Position numbers and translations under genes: made by a program. The notes beneath the pieces were generated by a model. That model ran no database searches. It had not been told where the DNA came from and saw only the letters and a program-made list of their open reading frames with translations. DNA of 64,000 nucleotides from Bullera alba (Eukaryota; Basidiomycota; Tremellomycetes; Tremellales; Bulleraceae), in assembly GCA_001600095.1 (NCBI GenBank), contig BCIX01000005.1, positions 564,523 to 628,522 on the forward strand. Reading direction: 5' to 3'. Positions 35,536 through 48,590 of the stretch are shown here, piece after piece; position 1 is the stretch's first letter; every line of letters begins with the position of its first letter.

Positions 35536-36563
35536 TTAGAGCCACTTGGCGCCGTTGTAGGCTCGGAGTCCGACGATACCGGCCACACCGAGACCCAGAC
35601 CTCCGAGCATTCGTGCCCATCCTTCCCCTCCACCACCTCCGTTGGTGAGGCCGCCAATAGCCTTCTGAGCGAGCTGGTGCTGTCCGATAGCAACGCCGGC
35701 CAGGTCGTAGGCAATGCACGAGCCGAAGAGCAGTGGGCTGATGAAAGCGGTCACTGGGGCTGCGATGGCAGTAGCGACTTGAACGAGGGTGCTTGGGGCG
35801 ACGCCCTTGTAGTATCCGGCGGCGGTGTTGTGGAACAGGTCAAGGATACCGCTGATATTCATGGTCAGCATTCGAGGATAGGATAATCAAATGTGAAGAC
35901 GTCACTTACATTCCGGCAAAGGTGATGTTGATGATGTTGGTGAGCTTGGACTGGTAGGTGCTTGGGTTCTTGTTTCGCAGGGCGACGAGGTAGTACACCT
36001 GGGTCAGGGTGTTGAAGATGACTGGGATGTTGGATCCCTTGAGGTTGTTGCCGTTCTGCAACAAACATGATTAGCTTCCAGCGACACAAGTCAAGTCTGT
36101 CAGCTACTACTCACCCAGAGGAACATCCAGAGGGCGATGCAAATGTTGCCGAAAGCGTACCAAGGCACGTATCGCAGAGTACCGTTCTCGACCTGGGCTG
36201 GAGATCGGTAAAGCTCTCTCATCCAGACGAGCTGCAGGATCTGCTGGGGCGAGAAGAATCCAGCTATGGCGAATGGCTGTGGGGAGAAGGCACATGGATT
36301 CTGATCATGGATGGTCTTCATGTTGGGCGTGGCGGTCATTCCATAGACTTGACACGCAAAGTCGATCCTGAGACGGGTCAGCTGGGTGTCTTGGAGGCTA
36401 CACTAGGAACTCACGCGAAAGAAAGAGGTGCGATGACCTTGGCTGTAGATAGTGTGACTCCCATATTGGCTAAAGGTGCAGTAGGCTCGTCTTCCTCTGG
36501 CAAGTTGTTGTTGGTCGCTGGGGCGGGGAGTAGCTGTTCGGAGGATGCTCGATTATCGTTCAT
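35536..36563 (-). CDS. Multi-pass membrane protein of unknown function
   Basis: Exons 36563-36415, 36367-36115, 36055-35910 and 35851-35536 sum to 864 nt, giving 287 residues. It starts MNDNRASSEQLLPAPATN, a disordered cytosolic leader, followed by hydrophobic stretches around IDFACQVYGM, GFFSPQQILQLVW, WYAFGNICIALWMFLW, VIFNTLTQVYYLVAL, and a pair in the last exon (VQVATAIAAPVTAFISPLLF and a Gly-rich helix LGGLGLGVAGIVGL). The SPQQILQLVWMRELY loop looks conserved. I recall similar uncharacterised fungal membrane proteins but cannot name the family. The start is fixed by the first exon, which joins in frame. It is convergent with MFS copy 2, only 120 bases away. Confidence 0.7.
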
Positions 36564-37053
36564 CGGTGTAAGGAAAGACAGTCAGAGAGAGCAGACGAGG
36601 ACTATAAGTACTCTACCCGTGCGTGGACATACTCTGCGATCTCGAGCACGCTCTGCTGGAATCGAGCAGCCAGCGGATCGACATCGATTGGAATGATGTC
36701 ACAAACCCGGACCTCGGGCATCAAACCGCACATGCACTTTGCAGGAACCGGGCAGCGGACAGGAACGGCCTGAAACCCTGATTCCAGCAAGCGCGACGGG
36801 CGGTTCGCAGAAGCGCTTCGAGCGGTGATTACCGCCATGCTGAGATCGAGGTGGCACAGACCGCACAGGCTCGAACCTGTAGCTGCAAAGCTAGAGACGG
36901 CTCGTTGCTCGCACGACAGACTGTTGCTATATTACTATCTGATCTGGATTGGCCTGGTCTGGCTTGACCGCAGGTGACTTGTGATACCGCTGTGTCCCTT
37001 TGCCCCCAACTATATCACCCGGCACGACCGCAATATCGCTTATCTCCTGGAAG
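36564..37053. promoter_or_regulatory. Divergent promoter region
   Basis: About 490 bases between divergent genes. An imperfect inverted repeat (ACAGG TTCGAG CCTGT on the minus strand, about 36867-36882) resembles a tRNA T-arm but is not part of a tRNA (see rejected items). Confidence 0.35.
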
Positions 37054-38780
37054 ATGTCTCCGCCAGAGCTACCACCCGAGCTGTGGTCTGACATATTTGG
37101 GCTTTTGAAACGAGACGTTCCCCCGCCATGGAAGCAAGCGACTTGGTCCGACTTTCACCAGGATGACTTGGCCTCCGTCTGCCTGGTATCAGTGGTGCGT
37201 ATGGAGTCCAAGTACGTTTACCTCAGCGTGCTATGGAACCTCCATGTTGCCCTGTACAGTTTAATCTTTGCTGACTTGGTGAAAGCTGTTCCACGACCTA
37301 GCAGCGCCTATACTGTATCACTCGATCGTAGCCAACGACCTTCCAATCTTGGTGAAGTGTATTACGCTCTATGATGCGCCGAGAGCTGTGCGCAGGAGGA
37401 CCCAAAACAAGAACGCGCTGGTCGCGAGGACCAAGCATCTTCGCATTGTTGGCTTTGGCCCAGTCGGCAAACCGCAAGCCAAACTACAATTCCTGCTGAG
37501 ACATGGCGATTGGAGCATGGTCGGCATTCCCCCTGATGAGGCGTTACTATACTCTCGCGAGAAAGCGATCAAGGATCTCGCCAACCTCCAGAACTACCTG
37601 GACAGATTTGGTCTTGGGGGTGGGGCATTACTGTTCGAATGTCCACCCTTTGCAAGACTGGAGACCATGGTCCTGGGCCAGAGGTACGACCGCGGCTGGG
37701 ACTATCTCAGCGAGGAGCAAGTCGAGAATCTGGGAACAATACGACTTCGTCACGTCGGGGCGTTCATAGCCGCCCACGGTCCACGAGTTTGCGTGCACAA
37801 CATGCACGGTCCGTACGCCGGCCTCCTTTTCCAGTACACTGATCCGGGAACGACAATCACCAGTGTCACTCGACACATCTACGAGTATGACGGAGAGAAA
37901 GCCACTGCGCAGGTCATATGCGGCGCTCGAAACCGTTGGATATGCTACCCTGGATCCATTGCACGGAAATCACACATCAATACGGGAGATCAAAATTACA
38001 CAACCGATTTCATCAACGACGCCTTCCACGCCGCTCAGATCACGAAGAGGTTCGAGATTCCGACCAGGAAACCGAGATGGGCTCAAATGACAGCGGACAC
38101 CACGGTCGACATATACGGACATGCCATGGGAGCGTTGCCAAAGTCGAGGTTGATTGCCGATCTTGCTACCCTAGACCCTCGACCCCCGCCGGTCGAGCCA
38201 GAAGAACAAAGCGGGCAAGGCAAGACGACGGCTCAGACCTCCAATATTTCAGCTTTCAGGATGTGGGACGACCTGCGGTCCGGCGAAGCAAGTATGAATA
38301 AGTGGATCGCCAACCAAATACACACATTCGAAAACTACGATGAGGGATGGGCGCGAAAGATCACCTTCAATCGCTGGCAAGACTCTCCGGCTTGCGATTG
38401 TTGCGGTTGGAGCATCAAGGACTGTCGCGTGTAGAACGAAGAAAGGGCGGACGAGCAATGTCAAAATCGCTTTGGGTTCTTCTCAAGGTTGCGTCAAATG
38501 GCACAGGAAACCCGTCAATGAGGTATGGGGCGGGACTAGATGGCACTCGAGTGAGACTGGCTGGGATGACAAGCTCAACTTCATAAGCTGGCATGATACT
38601 CCCGCTTGCGACTGTTGTGGCTGGACCCCGGAGATCAGTACGATGGAATTCGTTGAAAGCCTGCCTTTGGAAGCGCAACATCATTACCGCATGGTGCTCG
38701 ATGAGACGTGTAAGGATTCTATCGACCAAGGAGTGGCAGGGATGAACGTCGCGGACTGGAATGTCAGGGACTGGAGCTAG
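37054..38780 (+). CDS. F-box-like protein with CCGW C-terminal modules
   Basis: Begins MSPPELPPELWSDIFGLLKR, an F-box-type start (LPPELW..IF), followed by PPPW and VCLVS. Exon 1 is 37054-37194 and exon 2 starts at 37286. The body is a globular region with no motif I can name. Exon 2 ends in a module with FNRWQDSPACDCCGWS. Read straight through, translation stops at a TAG at 38432-38434 (429 residues). If the intron 38431-38506 is removed (donor GTAGAA overlapping that stop), the frame continues to 38780. This adds a second module, FISWHDTPACDCCGWT, for 519 residues; the exon lengths sum to whole codons. F-box proteins of this type usually recruit SCF ubiquitin-ligase substrates; that role is inferred from the N-terminus only. 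Confidence 0.65.
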
Positions 38781-39006
38781 AGAGCCATAAGGCAGCGAGG
38801 CTAAGAGCGTGTTAGACGGGTGGATCTAAATACAGCGCGGACTACGCATGTACTCTTACGTTGGTCTGTGGCTGCGCATGTACTATGATCAGACAATCGA
38901 ATCAGCCTCGTTGGCCACGAACGGCAGCGCCTCCCTCATCCTTGGGACAGTGCTGAAAAGATCCATGGTCGAACTGTCCAGTTCGTCTTGGTATTCTTGT
39001 GCATCT

Positions 39007-40045
39007 TCACAGCTGCCCCTGGGAACCACGAAGAGTATTGCGGATCTTCGTCAGATCCTGATCACTGAAGCCCAGCTGGTGCCGGAAATACCCATCCAAT
39101 CCGCCTTCCACCTCCGTCTCCGCTCTTGATATGAATTTGACCATAGCATCAGGCCTATTTGTTGTCAGGCTCTGTTTCGCTCTCTCATGCAATCTGGTCT
39201 ACTCACGGCAGGTCCGCCCACGCCTTGACTCTTGGGTCATTCAGATCCGTTCCATTGTTCTTCTGCTGTATGAGTTTGGTCAAGTGGTGCTTTGCCGGCT
39301 CGAGCCCTGCCCGTGTGAGAAGGTAATCCAGTGTCATGGTCTCTATTGGTGTCCCGGCGATGTAGAGGATCAAGGCGGATAGCACTCCAGTACGGTCTTT
39401 GCCCCCTACATGGTCGTCAGCCAACGTCCAACTAAGGCCTCAGAGTCTAGGTATACTGACCCATGCAGTGGAACATGAATGGTATCCCGGGCTGATCGCG
39501 GATATGCTCAAACACCGCTCGATAGACGTTCTTGTGTGTCTGCAGAAAATGTAGGTACAGGTCCTCGAACTGAGTCAAGGGGTAGTCAGAGCAAGTATGA
39601 CTCAGAAGTGATAGCGACTCACCCTCGCACTTCCACTGGCAGCCGCAATAGCGCTTGGAAGCGTGATCTCATCCTTTGTCGAGGGGAACCACCTGCTTTC
39701 CACACCTTCGACCTCTGGCTCTGGATCCCTCTCCCTCTCCTTATCCGATCTCAGATCAAATATCGTCTTGATCCCCAGATCCCTAATCTTCGCCTTGCCC
39801 TCCTCGGTCAGATACGATAGCACTGCCCCCCTGTAGATGTATCCCGGCTTGATGGACAGCGGGTTGACTGATTCAGGATCATGGACATTGGCCGAGTTGT
39901 CCAGGTCAGAGGTGATGTATCGCGCGTTGAAGGTGCCGTCAATTCTGACGAACGGGGGCCGAGATATCACTGTGTCGATAAGACTCTTGTCCAAGTCTAC
40001 GTCCCAGTGCTGGCTGAGCTGGCCTAGTAGGTCAAGCGAGGTCAT
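39007..40045 (-). CDS. Tyrosine-phosphatase-superfamily protein (Y_phosphatase3-like)
   Basis: Predicted protein tyrosine or dual-specificity phosphatase. The first exon has the N-terminal features of this fungal/bacterial group: PGYIYRGAVLSYLTEEGKA and IKTIFDLRSDKERE (the R-GA and DLR motifs). The catalytic P-loop is FHCMGGKDRTGVLSAL, a CX5R site with Cys, Arg and the following Thr all present. It is assembled across an intron that splits the loop after CMG. Then come an all-helical segment (TLDYLLTRAGLEPAKHHL) and a C-terminus GYFRHQLGFSDQDLTKIRNT ending SQGQL. The ATG at 40045 (MTSLDLLGQ) gives the family-like start; an in-frame ATG at 40195 would add 50 residues. Substrate unknown. Confidence 0.82.
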
Positions 40046-41525
40046 GTTGGCGAAAAATGCGAGCGAGCAAGGGTTAAGGGACCGAGCAGGTTCGATGATT
40101 GCCCGGCGGTTCGCAGAAGATTCGAAGAGGGTGGATTCTGTCTTTGTTATTATGCTTAGCGTATTGCTGTCGTCTGGATGATCAAGGCTATACAATATGA
40201 GTGAAGCTCCTATATGGAGAGGACCTCGTCGTCTCGGATCTCGATGACGGATGACACAATGATTATCGTGCGCCAGCAGGATGATTCAACGCGGTAAAGC
40301 CGAATAGCCGAGCTGTCCACTTCGTGGCTGGGTACGCTAGAGCCCTGTTCGCTCAGGCCATGAGGTTCGCTGATCAGTCATTAACGCAGGCAGTGGTCTG
40401 TTCCCCCGGTGCAGACCTAAATGCAGAGGTGAGCAGGTCCGGGGAGGATCTACGCGACATCGACAATGCAACGACCTCTCTCTGACCGGCAAGATCTGAT
40501 ACGATAAGTGACCGCTCATATCCATGACCGATGCCACCTTGTCACCTGGATGACCGGAACGCCTGGAACATTTTGCATGTCGTCTACTCTACACCCGGTT
40601 GAAAAGAGTCAAGCTGATACACAATAAGTATATGGTTTGTACTTTAGAGCGGCATGTAAGACCCTCGGCGATTTCGCGAACCGCTCCGAAATGACAGATC
40701 TTCGACACCGAAAGGGTTACGATGGCGAAAGACGCTGGGGGCCAGCGTCCGTCTCAGTGACCCAGATTACCTGTTCACTACCGTGGAGCGCATTCGAACA
40801 CTCAGAGGGGAAGTCCAAGACTGTATCACTGCCGATAGATGAATCAGAAGCGGAAGAGACCGAATGTTGGTCAATCACCTCGGAATCCTCAAACGGGAGT
40901 TGTGAGCGATAGAGGACGTCTGATGGAACGTCTCGAGAATTCTGGATAGGACAGAGAAGTGCAGCAAACCCATTGACCGTCTTCTCAGGTTCACTGCTGC
41001 TCTGTGAGACGAGATATCGGGCTGAGAGGTGATCGAGAGGGCACCTGAATTCGGGTTTGTGTTTTGAACATTTTTATTTTTACGCTTGTCACTTCGGCGT
41101 AAAACGGTTCACAAGACCCGCTCTTACAGCGCCTAACACCGGCGCAATATAGGTCCAGGTCATCACCGCCCGGGATCCTTCGGTTAGGCCCGCTTCTTCG
41201 TCCCCGCGTCGCGTCTATAGAGATCTGGACTGCAGCTTGGAAGCGATGCATAAAAGACCAAGCCATCAGCTGTGCCAGTAGTGTCCTCGACAGCGGCTGT
41301 CTGCAAGCATCGTTGTAACACTCGCCATCACGACTTCGCTCCCCTCTACATCCTGTTTGGTCAACTCAATACTGTACCTGCACCACTTTGGCACGATACC
41401 CATGGCTTCAGTAGCTGCAACCTGTCCCACGGCATAAACGTTCTCGTCATTCGCAAACCACACAGCTACCCCCACAGGCCACAGCTCCATTTCAGCACTG
41501 GCGGCCAGGACACCTTATCTGCAGC
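40046..41525. other. Long divergent gap
   Basis: Nearly 1.5 kb with no supported gene. A 73-codon frame starting at 40691 (MTDLRHRKGYDGERRWG) is possible but unsupported. The sequence 40990-41140 includes T-rich runs. It contains the promoters of the phosphatase and the C2-protein genes. Confidence 0.35.
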
Positions 41526-44466
41526 ATGGCTGAGGATCCCAAGGAGCTCGGGACTCTCATCGTAGTAGTGGGAAAAGCGGTGAGTGACCACAATCCTTAA
41601 TTCTCGCAGCACGTTGATAGCGGAACAGCGCAATCTGCCCAACAAGTCTCGGTTCGGGAAACAGGATCCATTCTGCACTGTGCAGTTTGACGAGGATAAG
41701 CAGAAGACCAAGCCAATTAAGCGGTAGGTCAACACCGACCTACTGTAGTACTCTTGGAGGACGGGCTGACCTCGGGATAGGGGAGGGCAACATCCAGAAT
41801 GGGACGAGGAACTGCGGTTCACGGTCATGGAAGATCTCGACGATCATTTGGCCAAATCTGCTTCAGTGACCGACGGCCTCACAGCATCTACTAGCTCTGT
41901 CACATCGCTATCAGGTAGAGAGTCTGCCGTTGGCGTGACCTCAGCACAGGCATTAGCGGCGAGGAGTCGGAAAGGACCATTGAAGAAGGGGGGCAAGGCG
42001 ATCACGGTCGCGTGCTGGGCCGACGATGCCAAGGAGCCAGAATTGATAGGAGAGTGTACGGTCCCAATAGAGGAGGTACTGAAAAAGGGAGAGGTCGATG
42101 GTGAGAACGATGAGCTGGCCGAGTTTCTTCGCGCATGAGCTGACCTTGGCCGATCAGAATGGTACGAATTCCTCTACAAAGACAAGTACAGCGGAGAGGT
42201 GTATTTGGAGTTGACCTTCTACTCCAATGTGAGTATACGATGGGCTTATGTGTCCACATCTGACCCTCCGTAGGACGCTCCACCTGTCAAGCGGAACGTC
42301 CCCAGACCCTCAATCCCCAACCTGAGCGACTTCGGACCTTCCGCATCGACTTCATCCTTTGCAGCTGTGCAGCAGCGCTTGACAGGGGGTCTAGCTGCTT
42401 CTGGAAGTGTCTCCGGCATCAGTCTCTACATACCGCCTTATGTCAAACCTCCCGTGCAGAGCAGTACACCGGTGCCGCCCTCCGGCAGCTTTGCAAATCT
42501 AGGTCTGCCGCCAGGACATGGACAGCTATCAGTGAGTTGTCACTGGAGATTATCTGAATCAAACTGACGTGCGATCTCTCAGTCGAGTATGCCTGGACAA
42601 CCAAGCTACCCGCCAAACCTTTCGTACAGCCAAAGCGGCAGTATCGACGCTCTCACCCGACCAATGTCTTCACTCTCGATCGCCTCGAGCGCTTCTCGTC
42701 CTCAGCCGCCCACACCTACTCCACAACCACAGTCCTATGGTCACGGGTACGGTGCGCACAGACACTCTGTTGGCGGACAACAGGAAGTACCCTGGGGTCA
42801 ACTCCTCCCCCAAGCTCAGCCCCCATCGGCACCGACACCCCATCCTCGACCCATGTCGACGGGCGACACACTGCCTTGGCAGCAGCAACATCGTATAGAG
42901 GAGGAACGAAGATTGGCAGCGGCGACACCGACGCCAAGACCGCAATCTGGGATGAGTCAGCAGCAGGATTATAGACGACAGACCCCGATTCCACCGTCTC
43001 TCATGCCGTCGGGTCCGCCACCGGTGACTCATCATGCGAATAGCTACTCGCATCCCATAGGCCATCCAGCGCCGAGTATGACCCCTCAACCTCCTCACCG
43101 ACCCGAGCCACATCATGCCAATTCGGCTCCACCCATCTCCCCCGCCACGGGTCATTATGCCATGCCAACCTCTTCTTTCGGTGCACCTGTCCATGAGCAG
43201 CAGCAGCAGCAGCAGTATGGTCAGCAGATTAACGGATATCCCGCAACAGACAACAATCAAGGTCACTATGCTGGCCATAACGACTACAACGGACATTCAT
43301 ATGGTACACCGAATAGGCAGCAGTCGTATCCTCCCCGCGCGCTCCCCGACCCCATTCAACATCAATCGCCGCCTCCGCCTACTCCTCCTCGAGACTCCTA
43401 TGGCTACGCAGCGAGTCAGTCACAGAGCCTACCTACTCAGCCGTCACAGCAGCCTTACCAGCAGCCTCCTCTGCAGCAGACTCAGCAGACCACAGAGTCC
43501 GGCTCATACGTGCCTTGGTATCAGCAGACGAGGACAACACCTCAGCCGCCGGCTCAACCCCCGCAAAGCCCCTACCCGCCTCAACAATCGTACGGATCGC
43601 CACCGCCCCCTGTGCCGGACAGGAGACCCTTGACTAGCGTTTCCACCGGCTACTACCCCTCCGACGAGCTGTACAGCAATCAGCAACAGCAATCGCAGCA
43701 GGCCCAGCAATCTCAGCCGCATGGTGGACCCTCGCAATGGCAAGGCCATAATCAAGGACAGGGTTATAACGCACCGCCCGGCCGATCCCCGTCACCTCTG
43801 CCTCAAAGCCATTCGCAGCCACCATACCAGTCGTATCAACGTCAGCCGTCTCCTGCTCCACCTGTCCAGCAGCCACCCGCGCAGTCACAGCCTTGGTCAG
43901 GCCGACAATCCCCACTCCCGCCTCAGCCATATGGAAGAACTCCATCACCTGCCCCTCCTCAACAGCAGTACCAGCCCCAACAACAATATCAACCACCGCC
44001 GCAGCAACCGTCAGCACGAACGCCATCCCCTCAACCGCCCATCAACAATTCGTATCAGCAAAACGCCTATCAGCCCCCAGCGCAGAATGGCTATCAGCCT
44101 CAGGGGCAGAATGGCCTTTATCACTCACAATCAAATCTGAATCTCAATGGCGGTTCCTCTTTGCCACCACCGGTACAACCTCACAATACCTATGCGACAT
44201 CGCCAATCCCTACTCCGGCGCCTAATTCCGCCAAACAGAATTGGAAGGCTTACATGCAGAGTCTCTCGACAACTAGTAGCCCGGGATCCGGTCCTCAGGC
44301 GGGATACACCTCGCACACCCCTACGCCCATCAGAGAGCCTAGCCCGGCGCCCCCGCCGAAAGAGTGGTACACTCCCCCACCGTCTTTGCCGACGAGCATA
44401 CGCCCGCCAGAGGGATGGAGGTCGACGCTGAATCAAGACCATACCGGACAGCAGTGGAGGACATAG
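41526..44466 (+). CDS. C2-domain, proline/glutamine-rich cytokinesis protein (Inn1/Fic1-like)
   Basis: Exons 41526-41579, 41629-41723, 41781-42100, 42158-42228, 42274-42531 and 42583-44466 sum to 2682 nt, giving 893 residues. Residues 1-180 form a C2 domain: GTLIVVVGKARNLPNKSRFG, KQDPFCTVQF, GGQHPEWDEELRFTV, then EWYEFLYKD and GEVYLELTFYSN. A 50-residue Ser/Lys-rich insert lies inside the C2 fold. The rest is disordered, with many Pro-X-X-Pro and PxP runs, and Gln/Tyr repeats including six CAG codons at 43198-43215. In yeasts Inn1/Fic1 use the C2 domain at the ingressing membrane and the PxxP tail to bind SH3 proteins (Hof1/Cyk3, Cdc15). The same N-C2, C-PxxP layout supports this role, although other C2-Pro-rich proteins exist. 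Confidence 0.82.
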
Positions 44467-44717
44467 AGCGCCGGAGCAGAAATGGCGCGCAGGAGTTGGA
44501 GGAGGACTTAGATCATTTGTATTGATATCGAAGGGGTGAAAATGATCGTTTGGGACAATGATCAACTATGGTGCACGTGGAAAGCCATACATCTTGTATC
44601 TCTAGCTTTAGATTGGCCAAATGCACACCGGTATGCATACCCGTGTTGTGCTGTACATCTACGTGTGTCATTGTTTCATGTCTCGTCATCACGCTCGTGT
44701 TCCGCCTCATCTCCACC
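44467..44717. other. Short convergent intergenic region
   Basis: Two hundred and fifty bases between the stops of the C2-protein gene and alpha-adaptin; 3' ends of both. Nothing else was seen. Confidence 0.4.
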
Positions 44718-47700
44718 TTATGACGCCGCCGTGTCGACGTTGAGAGGCTTGGAGGCCAGTCTGAGGACTTCTGTCGAGACCTGCTCGTTTGTACTCCTGA
44801 TCGTCAATCGACACAACTTGGCATCCTTGTTCGGCTCAATCCGTCCTAGGATACCACTAGTGAAGGCCTCATGAGCACATTTTCGATGATGAGAACGCTC
44901 TTAGGTGAACTCACACTTTGCCCGGGCCAGACATATGCAGCACTCCCGCCACGACAAGCTGGAGTGTTTTTTCAGCGAGGCTGTGGTGATTGTATATCTC
45001 GGTGACTTACGTTTGAGGGATTTGGATCGACGTTCGGTAGCAGTGACAGTCTGGTGCCCGTCATGACTTTTGAGTTTTTGGCCAAATCGACATCTCCCGT
45101 CTTTGTCAACTTGATCGGAAAAATCTTCTGCGCCTCCCTTGGCGGACCTAATGGACGATGGTGAGCTTGTCTCCACCGAAAGGATGGCAGCTCTGGGATA
45201 TTTGACTCACCTCCAATAACCTTCCATCGCTCAAAGAACGGCCCAGCTTCCAACGTGACGCCCTCGATGAACCGCGTGAGGAAGATGGGCAGCCGCAACA
45301 CCAACGTCCTCAAGCTCCCGGCAAACTCGTACGTCATTCTCAAAACGGGAGGATCGCTGAAAACGTCTTTACACTCGACATGAATCATTTCCTGGATCTG
45401 AGCCCGTCCGCCAATCTCGCCCACGGGTTCGTCGTGGAATCGAGCGCTGACTCCGCTCTCTGTCGTCTCGTTGGGGTACTCTATGCCCATTTTGATATCG
45501 GATATCGTGGTCGAGACTTTGTTGCCGAAGAACAGGGCGAGACGACCGAGAGCACCGTGATACTCGGACTTGACGCCTATTTGGATCGTGTCGTCTTCGA
45601 AGAGCACACCTTCGTTGCCGTAGCTCAGTCGCTCGAGCCACTAGACACAGTCAGCTCGAGTCCTTCACGGCAAGATGGTCAGCTCACCTTTTCGATATTT
45701 GGTGCTGCGGTCAGAGGCGCGAGTAAGGAAGGAGCCACTCCGCCTAGAGTCGCCTGATATTTCAAGCCTGCGTCCTCCAGTCCATTCGATTCCACTCCGT
45801 TCGAGCCGTTCGACGCGGGCGCTGGTACTGGTGGGGACATCATCGGAGGCACCTCGGATATCGATTTGGGTAGACTGCTTGACAATAACGGCTGTTCTTG
45901 GATGTTGTTCCCACCAGACATATCCAGACCAGCGAGTGACGCCATGATATCATCTGCTGGTCCTGTCGACATTCCCATCATCGCGTCCGCACCCACGCTT
46001 GCCGTCCGTGAGCGCTGCGGCTCGGGCAATGGGGCAGTCACTGGAGGAGAGACCGATTGACTAGCCGAGCGAGAGCTCTCCGCCATCGGCTGCTGTGGTG
46101 GCTGCGTGACAATAGGTGAACCATTGGTCGAATCGCCCGTTGGCTTCCTGAAGGCCTTGAAGCGTTCCGCCTCTCTCTCCTTGTTGTCCCCAGAATGTCC
46201 AATGATCCAAGTCCGCTTATCCTGCGCGGCGTCTCCACGGCTGTGTAACCTATTGATGAGGGTAGACTCCCTTTCGGGGAAGACGGGCATCTCGTCACAC
46301 ATTGTAGCGAGAAGATCGCCTTCGTCGTCTCTCCGCGCCAGAGCTAGGTATTCGCATGCTCGCTGCTGGAGCTCGGCATCCAGAACGTGCGTGTACCGTT
46401 CGAAGATGTTGATAAGATGGTCTTTGATCTCCGGGAACAGGTTGACCCACTACCGAAAAGTCAGAAACAAATATAACGTGAGCTCCAATTCGACTCACCT
46501 TGATGTACGTGGTCAGCAGGAGTGCTCGAGTGGGCGCTGTGCACAGGTTGACCTTTGAATGCAGAGCTTGGAATTGCTCTATTGGACTGCATCCGGGCTC
46601 GTTGGCAATCAAGTGACCAAACTCCCCTAAGATGTAACCTTCGAACGGTGTGAGCTGGGTATGACGGTGTACGAGGTTCAAATAGCTCACCTCCGACTCT
46701 GATCATATTCTCGTGACAGGCCGATGTCTGGAGATGCTGAAAGACAGCCGACGCAGCGTATGGTTGCAGATCCTCATTATTCGTCACCAGCTGGACGACT
46801 CTGTACCAGACCTCGGCTCCAACGTGGTCTCCGGCAGCAGAGATCAGCTTTAAGATGGTGTCGACATACCATTCGAACTATCAGACCTCATCAGTACACT
46901 TCCTCCAAATGTCACGAGAGCTATCGCACGCACCTCTGTTGCGAAACGCTCGGTGAGAATGGCAATCTTGAGGACCATCTCTTCCCGCAGGTTGTAATCC
47001 GCGACCTGGAGATATCGCACAAGCTCTCCAACGATGACTTTGGAATTCGTCGTGTCGCACATCGAATACAGCAGATCCAAAGCCCTTCGCCTGACCGAGA
47101 TATCCCTATCTTTCAGCGACATAATGATGGTGTCTTGATGCTTTTTGACAGGGCTGAGGGAGCTCGAACATGCAGCCAAATGGGCCATGGCGTCAAGACC
47201 GAGATATCGAACGTTTGTCTCTTTCGCCAGGATGAAGCGACCAAGCAGGAGGGACGCATTGGCAACAACGCGGGATTCGGGATCTATGTGGATACCCAGG
47301 TTGATAGCCTCGAAAAGGACGGCGTTCTGGGCGTTGTTGTGTTGAACATTCTGCGAAATGTCAACTCAGCATCCTATCATATGCGCTCGAGTTGCGATGA
47401 TGCTTACTTTGGGTGTCTCCTGGGAAACATCTATGATAGCCTGAAGTATACCATTCAGGGTGTCCAGCACTTTCTCGTTGTCTGAGGCAAAGAGTCAGCT
47501 CGTGTCGCAGACAAAAAGCCAAAAAGTGAGCTACATACCTGGAGGAGGATAGTATTGTAAGAGCCGCAGCAGCTTGATCTGCATCCATGGATTTGGCACT
47601 TTGTAGTAGACGTATTCTGGTGGCATATCATCATCGAACACAATCTGGCGTCAAGTCAGCAGCTATAAGCATCTAGTGGAAACCTCTCAGCTCACTCGAT

Positions 47701-48590
47701 CAAGACGCTGGACTGCCCTCTGGTAACATCCCTTGAAAGCGTCCAGATTGCTTTGAGCCATCGCCGTGACCAATGTCGTTGCGGTGACGGCGACTCCGGG
47801 GTCTGGATCCGATATCAGAGCCACTATCCTATCTGCCCATTCCGTGACGTCGAGTACGCTCGGATGTTTCCGGTATAGTCGTAGGAGCGTCAGAGCCGCC
47901 TTCTTCTTGACAAAAGTGGACGACGTCCTGATAGGTCGTCAGCTGATTACCTACATAACCAATAAATGGAAGGTCGATCGCTCACTGGCTGATAAGTAAC
48001 CTGAACACAGATTCACTGAGCGTTTCTGCCATCTCCTTTCCTCCGAGATTGGCTATTGCGTGCAAGGCGAGACAATTCGTCACCTCGTTGTTGTCCTCCA
48101 GATCTTTTCTGAACGAGTTGATCACCAGTCTGACCAGGTCCGACCCCTCATGCATCAGCAGCGTGATTGCCAGGTATCCCTATTCCGACAATTAGCACAT
48201 TGCTTGTCGAGCACACCTGGCAACTCGGAATAGCCATCCAGAGTCCGCTCGGTCCTGACGAGGAAGACTGTACTCACTATTTGCTTCTCGCTGTATTTCT
48301 GACTGCTGATCAGGTTGACAGCCTCCATATGTCCGACGTCGACCTTGTACCCCAGGATATAAGTGAAGACGACTTTGGCAAGGTACTTCTTCTTCTGGTA
48401 TCCGTCCAGGTTTCCGTCCTTAAACTTCTGCCTGATGTGTGCCATCTCCCTGTTGATCCGCTTCTCCTCTAGCTCTCTGACTCGACATGCCCGCAAATCC
48501 GAGATATACTACCGTCACAGCATAAGAGTAGCCCTCGATGGCATGCAGACTCCGACTCACTTGGGTCAGACCCCTCATGGAGGTCGCCAT
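44718..48590 (-). CDS. APL3: AP-2 complex subunit alpha (alpha-adaptin)
   Basis: Large subunit of the clathrin adaptor AP-2 at the plasma membrane, used in endocytosis. Exon 1 encodes [10 protein letters not shown] and joins [20 protein letters not shown], the alpha-adaptin N-terminal signature (lipid-binding basic helix). It continues with [20 protein letters not shown] and [20 protein letters not shown], which separate alpha from gamma (AP-1) and delta. The HEAT-like trunk follows ([51 protein letters not shown]). A Pro/Ser-rich hinge comes next (about 45780-46300), then the ear domain ([44 protein letters not shown]) ending DTAAS at TAA 44718-44720. It has a dozen or more introns, some with GTAAGT or GTGAGC donors. 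The neighbouring C2 protein is convergent. Confidence 0.92.

Noticed and set aside
36838..36915. tRNA-like stretch on the minus strand with TTCGAG loop and TGC-like anticodon loop
   Set aside because: The T-loop would be 6 nt, the anticodon stem does not pair properly, there is no variable loop and no matching acceptor stem. It is an ordinary short palindrome.
42670..43296. Long minus-strand frames opposite the C2/proline-rich gene
   Set aside because: They are shadows of the Pro/Gln-rich coding strand, rich in Arg/Leu/Val and Trp as expected from its reverse complement.
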